A stretch of 64,000 nucleotides of DNA from Actinomycetospora sp. NBRC 106375 (GTDB lineage Bacteria; Actinomycetota; Actinomycetes; Mycobacteriales; Pseudonocardiaceae). Positions 15,086 to 22,764 of this stretch are shown piece by piece; positions within the stretch are counted from its first letter, which is position 1, and each line of letters opens with the position of its first letter. Both the position numbers and the translations under genes were made by a program. The notes below the pieces were generated by a model, which had not been told where the DNA came from, searched no databases, and saw only the letters and a list, made by a program, of their open reading frames with translations. The stretch is from contig NZ_BSTS01000005.1 of NCBI RefSeq assembly GCF_030269665.1, forward strand, positions 186,001 through 250,000, in the 5' to 3' direction.

Positions 15086-16552
15086 TCACCTCGCGTGGAC
15101 GGCCCCCGCCGGGTCCACGAACCACACCTCGGCCCGCGTCCCCGCCAGCGACGCCGACCGCTGCTCGGTGAGGGCCCGGTAGCGGCGGGTGTCGGGCAGG
15201 GCGATCACGATCCGCGCCTGCGGGTGCGCCCGCCGCCGCTGGGCCGCCGCCTGCTCGGCCGCGCTGAACCAGTCCCCGGCGATCGTCGTCGGGTGGGTCC
15301 GCGCCCCGTCCGCCGGCCAGCCCGTCACCTCGACGTGCACGTCGTCGCCGTCCAGCGACGCCACGAGGTCCCGCGCGGGGCCCTTCCCGTCGGCGGACGC
15401 CGACCGCAGCGTCCCGCCGGAGCGCACCAGCCAGCCCGCCACGAGCGCCTGGACGTTGACCACCCGCGACCACGCCTGGAGCACGTCGTACTCCGGCGGA
15501 CCGCACGTCACATCGACCTGGTCGACGGGCTGATCCGCCGCGTCGTCCGAGGCGGGGACGTCGGCCGTCTCCTCGAGCCCGGCGTCGGTCGGCGTCGTCC
15601 CGTTAGTGGTGACGGCGCTGTTCGCGGTCTTCTTCCGTCGGCCGCCGTTCTTGCGACCCCGCGACGCCGAGGCGCTGCCGTTCGCGGCGGGGGAGGCCGC
15701 GGGCTCCGGTGATGCTTCGGTTTCCGAAGAGTCGACCTCGACGTCGGCGACGTCGGGCGCGGCGCTCGTGGGTGTCGCGGCCCCCGCCGCGGGCTCCGCG
15801 GCGATCCCCGGATCGGCCTTGCGGCGCCGCGACGTCGACCCGGCCTTCGTGCTCTTCGCGGAGGTCCCGCTCGTCGACGACGGCACCGCCGCAGGGGTCG
15901 GCTCAGGGTCGGGAGACGCTTCGGATTTCGAAGCGTCCTGGTCGGAGTCGGCCGTCACCGCCGGCTCGGCGGGCACCTCGTCGGCGGTGGCGGCCTTGGC
16001 GGCCTCGGCGGTCTCGGCGGTCTCGGCACGCGACGTCGCCGTCGAGCGGGTTCGGCGTCCGCGGGTCGTCGGCTGCGCGGTCGTGGTCTCCGGGGTCGTG
16101 GTCTCCGAGGCGGCGGTCGGCTCGACGTCCGTGGTCGGCTCGGGGCCGGGAGATGCTTCGGTTCTCGAAGAGTCCTGGTCGGAGTCGGCCGATGCTGCCG
16201 GTTCGTCACGACCCCGCGCAGGTGTCGCGCCCGACCCACGCCGCCGCGCCGCGGACGTCGGCGCATCAGCGTCACCCGAACGCGAGGACGTCGACGCCGA
16301 CGACCTGCCCGCGACCTTGCGCGAGCGGCGCTTCGGAGCGGGGAGACGGTTGAGGATCGGGCGGGTCCCGATGCGCTCGAGCTCGCCCTCGGCGACCAGC
16401 TTGCGGCAGAGCTGGTTGACGGTCTGCGGGCGGACGTCGTCACCGAGCTCGCGGGCCAGGGCGGCGTCGCTCAGCCCATCCGGTGACGCACTGAGCATTC
16501 GGAGCACCGCGGCGCGCCGATCGGTGGGGTCAGTGCTCACCGGGAGGGCCAT
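15086..16552 (-). CDS. Winged-helix protein with a long disordered linker and a nuclease-like C-terminal domain
   Basis: A 488-residue protein in three parts. Residues 1-65 form a helix-turn-helix/winged domain (VLRMLSASPDGLSDAALARE, then QTVNQLCRKLVAEGELERIG). Residues 66-330 are a low-complexity Ser/Thr/Ala/Glu/Pro linker with basic patches (GRRTR, SRRRK, GRKNGGRRKK) and three copies of an S/T-E-A-S-P-x-P-E-P unit. Residues 340-488 form a compact domain (HVEVTGWP, IAGDWFSAAEQAAAQRRRAHP, ARIVIALPDTRRYRAL, AEVWFVDPAG) whose strand/helix order recalls PD-(D/E)xK folds, though I cannot assign catalytic residues. GGAGGGG precedes the ATG at 16552. DNA binding is likely; the function is unknown. 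Confidence 0.75.
   Translation of the reverse strand: MALPVSTDPTDRRAAVLRMLSASPDGLSDAALARELGDDVRPQTVNQLCRKLVAEGELERIGTRPILNRLPAPKRRSRKVAGRSSASTSSRSGDADAPTSAARRRGSGATPARGRDEPAASADSDQDSSRTEASPGPEPTTDVEPTAASETTTPETTTAQPTTRGRRTRSTATSRAETAETAEAAKAATADEVPAEPAVTADSDQDASKSEASPDPEPTPAAVPSSTSGTSAKSTKAGSTSRRRKADPGIAAEPAAGAATPTSAAPDVADVEVDSSETEASPEPAASPAANGSASASRGRKNGGRRKKTANSAVTTNGTTPTDAGLEETADVPASDDAADQPVDQVDVTCGPPEYDVLQAWSRVVNVQALVAGWLVRSGGTLRSASADGKGPARDLVASLDGDDVHVEVTGWPADGARTHPTTIAGDWFSAAEQAAAQRRRAHPQARIVIALPDTRRYRALTEQRSASLAGTRAEVWFVDPAGAVHAR
15711..15733. repeat. Intragenic palindromic repeat, copy 1
   Basis: Imperfect palindrome with arms GATGCTTCG and CGAAGAGTC around a 5-base loop, inside the linker-coding part of the winged-helix gene. 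It belongs to a set of three with 15915-15937 and 16152-16174 and uses A/T-richer codons than its surroundings. Confidence 0.65.
15915..15937. repeat. Intragenic palindromic repeat, copy 2 (perfect)
   Basis: Perfect 9-bp inverted repeat GACGCTTCG / CGAAGCGTC with loop GATTT, in the linker of the winged-helix gene. The flanking CTGGTCGGAGTCGGCCG is shared with copy 3. Confidence 0.7.
16152..16174. repeat. Intragenic palindromic repeat, copy 3
   Basis: Arms GATGCTTCG and CGAAGAGTC with loop GTTCT; one end is mismatched. Followed, like copy 2, by CTGGTCGGAGTCGGCCG. The three copies encode the recurring S/T-E-A-S-P segment. Confidence 0.65.
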
Positions 16553-16624
16553 CCTCTTGTTCCCCTCCGTGTTCAGCCGTGGAGCTGGGGATTTCCGTGG
16601 CGTGACGGCACGCGCATCCACGTG

Positions 16625-16650
16625 CGTGACCATTCCGTGACCCGTATGGT
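16625..16650 (+). promoter_or_regulatory. Direct-repeat CGTGACC site plus leaderless -10 for the HesB-like gene
   Basis: CGTGACCATTCCGTGACC holds two CGTGACC units 11 bases apart. On the other strand this reads GGTCAC-N5-GGTCAC, similar to the direct repeats bound by the actinobacterial regulator MtrA. The 16 bases from 16625 recur exactly at 63806-63821. TATGGT at 16645-16650 lies eight bases before the ATG at 16659 and may be a -10 box for a leaderless or nearly leaderless message. Confidence 0.45.
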
Positions 16651-16658
16651 AACGAGGC

Positions 16659-16976
16659 ATGCTGGCACTGACGGAGACGGCGGCCGAGGCCATCTCGTCC
16701 ATCCTCGAGTCCAACGAGATGCCCGAGGGGTCGGGTCTGCGCATCGCAGCCACCCCGAACATGGCCGAGGAGGGCCTCGAGCTCTCCGTGGCTCCGACGC
16801 CTGCCGCGGACGACACCGTGCTCGAGGGTGGCGGCGCCGTCATCTTCCTCGAGCCCCAGGCCGCGTCGGCGCTCGACGACAAGGTGCTCGACGTCGAGCG
16901 GGTGCCCGACGCCGAGCGTGGCGAGGGCGACGAGTTCCGCTTCGCGATCACCCCGCAGTCCGAGCTCCAGGACTGA
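16659..16976 (+). CDS. HesB/IscA-fold protein lacking the iron-sulfur cysteines
   Basis: A 105-residue protein with the shape of the A-type iron-sulfur carrier fold: an N-terminal LTETAAEAISSILESNE helix, a GLRIAATPNM strand, a central GLELSVAPTPAADDTVLE block and VIFLEPQAASALDDKVLDV. The Cys of the classic C-x-C pair and the middle Cys are absent (no cysteine in the protein), so it cannot carry a cluster in the usual way. Homologues of this cysteine-free kind are common in actinobacteria, sometimes mislabelled as adhesin; their role is unknown. It starts at an ATG eight bases after TATGGT and stands alone. Confidence 0.85.
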   Translation: MLALTETAAEAISSILESNEMPEGSGLRIAATPNMAEEGLELSVAPTPAADDTVLEGGGAVIFLEPQAASALDDKVLDVERVPDAERGEGDEFRFAITPQSELQD

Positions 16977-16988
16977 TCCCGCGACCCG

Positions 16989-17015
16989 CCCGGCGCGTGT
17001 CATCCCTGCGCCGGG
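16989..17015. terminator. Hairpin between convergent HesB-like and DUF6925-type genes
   Basis: Inverted repeat CCCGGCGC / GCGCCGGG (8 bp) with an 11-base loop that contains the stop codon of the minus-strand gene (17000-17002). A plausible bidirectional terminator without a T-tract. Confidence 0.55.
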
Positions 17016-17980
17016 TCGTGGGTCAGCGGCCGGCCCTCGCTCTCCGAGCGCTCTCGTGGCACCCGGGCTCGCCACGCCTCGAGGTGCGGGTGAGTGGGCT
17101 CCAGCTCCTCCATCTGTCGTAGCGCCAGTTCCACCGTCGCCCGGTGGTCGCGCGTCAGCGTCCACGGCGGCGGTTCGGCCGACGTCGCCAGCGCCTCGGT
17201 CACCGCCGCCTTCGCCGCCAGCGCCGCGGGGTCGCCGTAGCGCTCGAGCACCTCCTGGGCCCGGCGATGGCGCTCGGCACGCGGCGGGATGCGCCGGCCG
17301 TCGACGGCCCGTGTCGGGTGCGGCAGGTGGATGGTCGCGCCCGGCGCCCGGCCCGGCGGGATCGGATCGGTCGCCGCGTGGGTGCGCCCGTGGGCGAGCA
17401 GGTGCGGCAACAGGTGGGTGTGCGGCCCCTCGGGGCTGGCGCCGGTCGGCGGCGGGATCGGCGTGTAGACCTCCAGCCGTGCGGCCGCCGTCCGGAACAC
17501 CCGGTGCGGTCCGGCCTCGACCAGGGCCGCCGCCACGGAGCCCGCCTCCGCGAGCGGGCGTCCGGCGGCGGCGCGCAACGATGCCAGCAGCGCCGCATCG
17601 CCGGTCCGGACGCACGCGGCGAGGTGCGGTGCGCCGACACCCAGGTCGACGAGCACGTCCTCCCGGTCCCCGGCGCGCGTCGCGTCGGTGTCGGGACCGA
17701 GCTCGGTGATCACCGAGCGACCACCCGCCCCGATCGGCACGCACAGCGCGACAGCCTGGTTCCAGGCGTCGCCCGACCGGCGTTCCCACGCCACCGGGAC
17801 GACGTTCCCGTTCAGGTGGACGTCGACGGCCCCGCGCGCGGTGACCGCGGTGGCCCGCCCCGGGCCGCGGGTGACGTCGGCAGGCTCGTCGGGGTCGCGC
17901 AGGAACTCCGCGAGCGCGCCGAACGTGCCGACGCTCCAGCCGGCGTCGGGGTCGTCGACCCAGTCGAGGAGATCCTCCAT
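17000..17980 (-). CDS. DUF6925-type hypothetical protein
   Basis: A 326-residue cytoplasmic protein. The blocks GAPHLAACVRTGDAALLASL, GPHRVFRTAAARLEVYTPIP and SPEGPHTHLLPHLL followed by GRTHAATDPIPPG match my memory of a family of unknown function labelled DUF6925, found in actinobacteria and proteobacteria. The clustered His residues (GPHTHLLPHLLAHGRTH) might bind a metal. It begins 11 bases after the stop of valS on the same strand, so it is probably the second gene of that operon. Role unknown. Confidence 0.7.
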   Translation of the reverse strand: MEDLLDWVDDPDAGWSVGTFGALAEFLRDPDEPADVTRGPGRATAVTARGAVDVHLNGNVVPVAWERRSGDAWNQAVALCVPIGAGGRSVITELGPDTDATRAGDREDVLVDLGVGAPHLAACVRTGDAALLASLRAAAGRPLAEAGSVAAALVEAGPHRVFRTAAARLEVYTPIPPPTGASPEGPHTHLLPHLLAHGRTHAATDPIPPGRAPGATIHLPHPTRAVDGRRIPPRAERHRRAQEVLERYGDPAALAAKAAVTEALATSAEPPPWTLTRDHRATVELALRQMEELEPTHPHLEAWRARVPRERSESEGRPLTHDPAQG

Positions 17981-17991
17981 GCCGGCGGAGC

Positions 17992-20559
17992 TCAGGCCGT
18001 GGGGCCGCCGACGGTGGTGACCAGCTCGCCGTCCGCGGAGACGACCAGCTCGACGTCACGCACCCGCCCCGCGGCGCGCACGTCGCCGAGCGCCTCGCGC
18101 AGGGCCTCGAGCGCCGACGACGACGCCTGCACCGACAGGCTCTCGACCTCCGTGCGGATCGAGAGCTTCTGCTCGGACTTCGCGCGGCGGATGCCGCCGA
18201 TGACGTCCGAGGCCACGACGAGGACCTGCGGGTCGACCTCCGCCGACGTGGCCAGCTCGTGGATGTCCGGCCAGGCGGCCCGGTGCACCGAGCCCTCCTG
18301 CCACCACGACCAGACCTCCTCGGCGACGAACGGCAGCACCGGGGCGAACAGCCGCTGCAGCACCCGCAGCGCGGCCGCGAGCGTCGCGCGGGCCGAGTCG
18401 CGCCCGGCCTCGTCGAACTCGCCGTAGGCCCGCGACTTCACCAGCTCGAGGTAGTCGTCGCAGAAGAACCAGAAGAACTGCTCGGTCAGCTCGAGCGCGA
18501 CCGCGTAGTCGTAACCCTCGAGCGCGGCCGTCGCCTTCTGCACGACCTCGGTGAGGCGGGCCAGCAGCGCGCGGTCGAGCGGTGTCGACACCGCGGACAC
18601 GTCGGGCTCCCCGGCCGGGACGCCGACGCCGAGGATGAACTTCGAGGCGTTCAGCAGCTTCATCGCGAGCCGCCGACCGACCTTCATCTGGCCGCGGTCG
18701 AACGCCGTGTCGACACCCGGGCGCCCGCCGGCGGCCCAGTAGCGCACCGCGTCGGAGCCGAACTCGACGAGCAGGTCCATGGGCGTCACGACGTTGCCCT
18801 TGGACTTCGACATCTTCTTGCGGTCCGGGTCGAGGATCCATCCGGACAGCGCGGCGTGGGCCCAGGGCAGGCTGTCGTGCTCGAGGTGGCTGCGCAGCAC
18901 CGTCGAGAACAGCCAGGTGCGGATGATGTCGTGGCCCTGCGGGCGCAGGTCCATCGGGAAGACGCGGGCGAACAGGTCGTCGTCGACGCTCCACAGCCCC
19001 GCGATCTGGGGGGTCAGCGACGAGGTCGCCCAGGTGTCCAGGACGTCCGGGTCACCGGTGAACCCACCGGGGACGTCGCGCTGCTCGGCGGTGAAGCCGG
19101 GCGGGACGTCGGTGGTGGGATCGATCGGCAGCGCGCTGTCGTCCGGAGTCAGCGGCTTGTCGGGGACGACCTCGCCCTCGGCGTCGAGCGGGTACCAGAC
19201 CGGCACCGGGACGCCGAAGAACCGCTGGCGGCTGACGAGCCAGTCGCCGTTGAGGCCGCGCACCCAGTCCTCGTAGCGGTGCCGCATGTACTCGGGGTGC
19301 CACTGCAGCTCACGGCCGCGGGCGAGCATCTCCTCGCGGACGGTCGCCTCGCGCCCGCCGTTGCGGATGTACCACTGGCGGCTGGAGACGATCTCGAGCG
19401 GCTTGTCGCCCTTCTCGTAGAACTTCACGGGCCGCGTGACGGGGCGGACGTCGCCGGAGAGCTCGCCGGTCTCCTGCAGCATCGCGACGATCCGCTCCTT
19501 GGCGGTGTGCACCGTCGCGCCGGCGACCTCGGCGTAGCGCTCGCGGCCCCGTTCCGAGGTGATCCAGTCCGGGGTGTCGCGCACCAGACGACCGTCGCGG
19601 TTGATCACCGTGCGGTTGGGCAGGTCGAGCTCGCGCCACCACTGGACGTCGGTGAGGTCGCCGAACGTGCAGCACATCGCGATGCCGGCGCCGCGGTCCA
19701 TCTCCGCCGCCGGGTGGGCGAGGACCGGGACCTCGACGTCGAACAGCGGCGAGCGCACCGTGGTGCCGAAGAGCGCCCGGTAGCGCTCGTCGTCGGGGTG
19801 CGCGACCAGCGCGACGCACGCCGGGATCAGCTCGGGCCGCGTCGTCTCGATGAAGATGTCGTCGCCGGGGCCGTGGTAGGCGATCCGGTGCCAGGCACCG
19901 GTGTGCTCGCGGTCCTCCAGCTCGGCCTGCGCGACCGCGGTGCGGAACGTGACGTCCCAGAGTGTCGGCGCCATCGAGACGTAGGCCTGGCCGCGCTCGA
20001 CGTTGCGCAGGAACGCGCGCTGGCTGATCGCGCGGGCCCGGGCGTCGATGGTCTGGTAGCCGTGCGACCAGTCGACCGACAGCCCGTTGCGCCGCCACAG
20101 CGCCTCGAACGCCTTCTCGTCGTCGGCGGTCAGCGTCTCGCAGAGCTCGACGAAGTTCCGTCGCGAGACCGGGATCTGCTGCTTGCCGGGCTTGTCGGGC
20201 GGGGTGAAGTCCGGGTCGTACGGCAGGCTCGGCTCGCAGCGCACGCCGTAGTAGTTCTGCACGCGGCGCTCGGTGGGCAGGCCGTTGTCGTCCCAGCCCA
20301 TCGGGTAGAAGACCTGCTTGCCCCGCATGCGCTGGAAGCGGGCGACGATGTCGGTGTGGGTGTAGCTGAACACGTGCCCGACGTGCAGCGACCCGGACAC
20401 CGTCGGCGGAGGGGTGTCGACGGAGAACACCTGCTCGCGCGTCGCGGAGCGGTCGAACGCGTAGGTGCCCTCGTTCTCCCATACGTCCGCCCACCGGTCC
20501 TCGAGGCCGTCGAGGGTCGGCTTCTCGGGCACGCGTGTACCGGGGTCGGACTGCACCAT
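17992..20559 (-). CDS. valS: Valyl-tRNA synthetase
   Basis: An 855-residue class I aminoacyl-tRNA synthetase that attaches valine to tRNA-Val. The HIGH-type motif is seen as SGSLHVGHVFSYTHTD, the KMSKS loop as DRKKMSKSKGNVVTP, and the editing (CP1) domain with ETTRPELIPACVALVAHP lies between them. The anticodon-binding helical domain follows to the end. The ATG at 20559 is favoured over upstream starts because TAAACT lies seven bases before it, a leaderless -10 signature, and it gives the usual N terminus. It leads an operon with the DUF6925-type gene and is divergent from the oxidoreductase gene. Essential for translation. Confidence 0.97.
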   Translation of the reverse strand: MVQSDPGTRVPEKPTLDGLEDRWADVWENEGTYAFDRSATREQVFSVDTPPPTVSGSLHVGHVFSYTHTDIVARFQRMRGKQVFYPMGWDDNGLPTERRVQNYYGVRCEPSLPYDPDFTPPDKPGKQQIPVSRRNFVELCETLTADDEKAFEALWRRNGLSVDWSHGYQTIDARARAISQRAFLRNVERGQAYVSMAPTLWDVTFRTAVAQAELEDREHTGAWHRIAYHGPGDDIFIETTRPELIPACVALVAHPDDERYRALFGTTVRSPLFDVEVPVLAHPAAEMDRGAGIAMCCTFGDLTDVQWWRELDLPNRTVINRDGRLVRDTPDWITSERGRERYAEVAGATVHTAKERIVAMLQETGELSGDVRPVTRPVKFYEKGDKPLEIVSSRQWYIRNGGREATVREEMLARGRELQWHPEYMRHRYEDWVRGLNGDWLVSRQRFFGVPVPVWYPLDAEGEVVPDKPLTPDDSALPIDPTTDVPPGFTAEQRDVPGGFTGDPDVLDTWATSSLTPQIAGLWSVDDDLFARVFPMDLRPQGHDIIRTWLFSTVLRSHLEHDSLPWAHAALSGWILDPDRKKMSKSKGNVVTPMDLLVEFGSDAVRYWAAGGRPGVDTAFDRGQMKVGRRLAMKLLNASKFILGVGVPAGEPDVSAVSTPLDRALLARLTEVVQKATAALEGYDYAVALELTEQFFWFFCDDYLELVKSRAYGEFDEAGRDSARATLAAALRVLQRLFAPVLPFVAEEVWSWWQEGSVHRAAWPDIHELATSAEVDPQVLVVASDVIGGIRRAKSEQKLSIRTEVESLSVQASSSALEALREALGDVRAAGRVRDVELVVSADGELVTTVGGPTA

Positions 20560-20566
20560 GACACCC

Positions 20567-20572
20567 AGTTTA
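20567..20572 (-). promoter_or_regulatory. Leaderless -10 box of valS
   Basis: TAAACT on the minus strand fits TANNNT and lies seven bases before the valS ATG, so transcription should begin at or next to the start codon. No good -35 is seen. Confidence 0.5.
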
Positions 20573-20675
20573 CCGAGGGGTTCGGAGCGACTTCCGGCCT
20601 GCTCGCGACGCACGCAGCGGAGCGGAGCTGCGCAGACGGGGTGTGCGTCCGGGGGTGTCGGGGGACTCGGAGCAG

Positions 20676-21623
20676 ATGCGACGGATCACCCAGGACACCG
20701 CAGGCGGACCCGAGGTCCTGCACCTGACCGAGGCCCCGGTCCCGGAGCCGATCCCGACAGAGATCCGGGTGCGGGTGACCGCCGCCGGCGTCAACCCGGT
20801 CGACACGAAGGTGCGCGCGGGCGGGGCCGGGCTCGGCTCGGCCGGCGGGGACATGACGGCCCCGCCGTTCACGGTCGGGTGGGACGTCGCCGGGGTCGTC
20901 GACGCCGTGGGCATGGGCGTCACCCGCTTTGCCGTGGGCGACCGTGTCTTCGGGATGCCGTGGTTCCCGCGCGAGGCCGGCGGCTACGCCGAGTACGTCA
21001 CCGCGCCGTCCCGGCAGTTCGCGCACATCCCCGACGGCGTGGACGACGTCACCGCCGCGGCCACCCCGCTCGCCGCCCTCACCGCCTGGCAGATCCTCGT
21101 GGACACCGCCGACGTGCAGCGCGACCAGCGGGTGCTGATCCACGCGGCCGGCGGGGGCGTCGGTCACCTGGCGATGCAGATCGCGAAGGCCCGCGGCGCG
21201 TACGTGGTCGGGACGGCGTCGGCCGCCAAGCACGCCGACCTCGTCGCCCTCGGGCTCGACGAGGTGATCGACCACCACACCGAGGAGATCGCCGAGGCCA
21301 CGCGGGACATCGACGTCGCGGTCGACCTGACCGAGGTGAACGGGCCCTCCTCGCTGGCGGTGCTGCGCCCCGGCGGGCTCGTGGTGTGCGTGCCGTCCGG
21401 CGTGCCCGAGGGTCTCGCCGAGCAGGCACACGCCGAGGGCAAGCGGGTCACCGACTTCCTCGTCGAACCCGACGGCGTCGCGCTCACCGGGATCGCGCGG
21501 CTCCTGGACGAGGACGTGGTGACGGTCCGGATCGCCGGCACGTTCGCGCTCGAGGACGCCGCGGCGGCCCACCGCGAGCTCGAGAAGGGGTCGACGTTCG
21601 GCAAGCTCGTGCTCACGGTCTGA
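20676..21623 (+). CDS. NADP-dependent quinone oxidoreductase-like enzyme (zinc-free MDR family)
   Basis: A 315-residue medium-chain reductase. The GroES-like N-terminal domain (1-120) includes VRVTAAGVNPVDTKVRAG and GWDVAGVVDAVG; the nucleotide-binding domain follows with AAGGGVGHLAMQIAKARGA and a Ser/Lys pair after the second strand (GTASAAKHADL), suggesting NADPH preference. Zinc-binding cysteines are absent, as in quinone reductases/crotonyl reductase-like members. The ATG at 20676 gives the standard N terminus (MRRITQDTAGGPEVLHL). It is divergent from valS. The natural substrate, perhaps a quinone or enone, is unknown. Confidence 0.9.
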   Translation: MRRITQDTAGGPEVLHLTEAPVPEPIPTEIRVRVTAAGVNPVDTKVRAGGAGLGSAGGDMTAPPFTVGWDVAGVVDAVGMGVTRFAVGDRVFGMPWFPREAGGYAEYVTAPSRQFAHIPDGVDDVTAAATPLAALTAWQILVDTADVQRDQRVLIHAAGGGVGHLAMQIAKARGAYVVGTASAAKHADLVALGLDEVIDHHTEEIAEATRDIDVAVDLTEVNGPSSLAVLRPGGLVVCVPSGVPEGLAEQAHAEGKRVTDFLVEPDGVALTGIARLLDEDVVTVRIAGTFALEDAAAAHRELEKGSTFGKLVLTV

Positions 21624-21717
21624 CCACGCGCCGGCGGCGGTGCCGGAGCCGACCCCTGGTGGTGCCGCGCACGGGCTCGACCCACTCGATCCGGTGAGGG
21701 GTGCTAACGGTTCGCGA

Positions 21718-21777
21718 CCCCCGACGACATGAGCGGCAAGTCCGCCGCACGGCGGGCACCACACATCTCGTCGGGGG
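21718..21777 (+). promoter_or_regulatory. Structured leader before the frameshifted DUF4190-type gene
   Basis: Arms CCCCCGACGA (21718-21727) and TCGTCGGGGG (21768-21777) are exactly complementary and enclose a second stem CCGCC/GGCGG (21742-21746 / 21751-21755). The right arm contains the G-rich ribosome site, ten bases before the ATG at 21788, so folding would hide it. It may be a cis-regulatory RNA; I do not recognise a known riboswitch class. Confidence 0.45.
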
Positions 21778-21787
21778 ATCGCCAACC

Positions 21788-22764
21788 ATGACCGTCGTCC
21801 AGCCGCCCCGCCACCGCGCTCCCACCGGGGCCCAGGGCTTCGGCCACGAGCCGCACCCGTCGGGGCCGATCACGGTCGCCCCCCGCCGCTCCCGTCACGG
21901 TGCCCAGGCGGCCGACGTCGCCACCGACGCCCCGACCGTCCCGATCGCGCGGGCCGCTCTGGACGCCGCCCGCGCCGCCGCCCCGGCCCCGGCGCCCATG
22001 CCGATGCCGATGGCCGCCCCGATGGCGCCCCTGGCTCCGATGGCCGCTCCGGTCGCGCCCCGCAACGGACTCGGCATCGCCGGCCTGGTCCTGGGGCTCT
22101 GCGGCCTGGTCGTCGGCCTCATCCCGCTGTTCGGGATCGGCGCCATCCTGCTCGGCGTCGTCGGTCTGGTGCTCGGGCTCGTCGGCGTGACCCGCGCCCG
22201 CAAGCGCCTCGCCACCAACACCAGACCGCGGCCACCGGCGTGGTCGCCTCCGTCCTCGCGGTGGCGCTCGGCATCTGGGGCATCGTGATCGTGTTCGGCG
22301 CCGTGAACCAGCTCGGCCAGGACCTCTCCTCGGTCGGCGCCGGCACCCCGGCCGCGACCTCGGCGCCGGCCGCCGCCGCCGTCGGCTTCGGCCAGACCTT
22401 CACCTACGCCGACGGCCTCGCCGTCACCGTCAGCGAGCCGACGTCCTACGACCCCTCGCGCTACGCGGCCGGCAACACCAACCCGCACGCGTACAAGGTC
22501 ACGGTGCGCGTCACGAACAACACCGGTGCCGCGTTCGACCCGACCCTGCTGCAGGTCGCGATGACCACCGGTGGTGTCCAGGCGTCGTCGATCATCGACT
22601 CGCAGAACGACATCAACGGGTTCGCCCCGCAGAACCAGCTCCAGCCCGGCCGCAGCCTGACCTACGACGTCGCCTTCTCCACCACGGCGAACAGCGGCGA
22701 GGCCCAGGTCGACGTGACCCCGTCGTTCAGCCACGACCCGGCCGTCTTCACCGGCACCCTCTGA
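21788..22764 (+). pseudogene. DUF4190/DUF4352-type membrane protein, interrupted by a frameshift
   Basis: Two frames make up one protein. The first (from the ATG at 21788) has a Pro/Ala/Met-rich start and the first half of a two-helix DUF4190-type membrane region (GLGIAGLVLGLCGLVVGLIP, ILLGVVGLVLGLVGVTRARKR). After codon AAC at 22217-22219 the sense continues in another frame from CAG at 22222 (QTAATGVVASVLAVALGIWG), then a long extracellular DUF4352-like beta domain ending at TGA 22762-22764. Restoring one base near 22220 joins the two into about 325 residues. Either the gene is broken, or this is a sequencing error. The intact domain is likely exposed outside the cell; its role is unknown. 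Confidence 0.8.
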
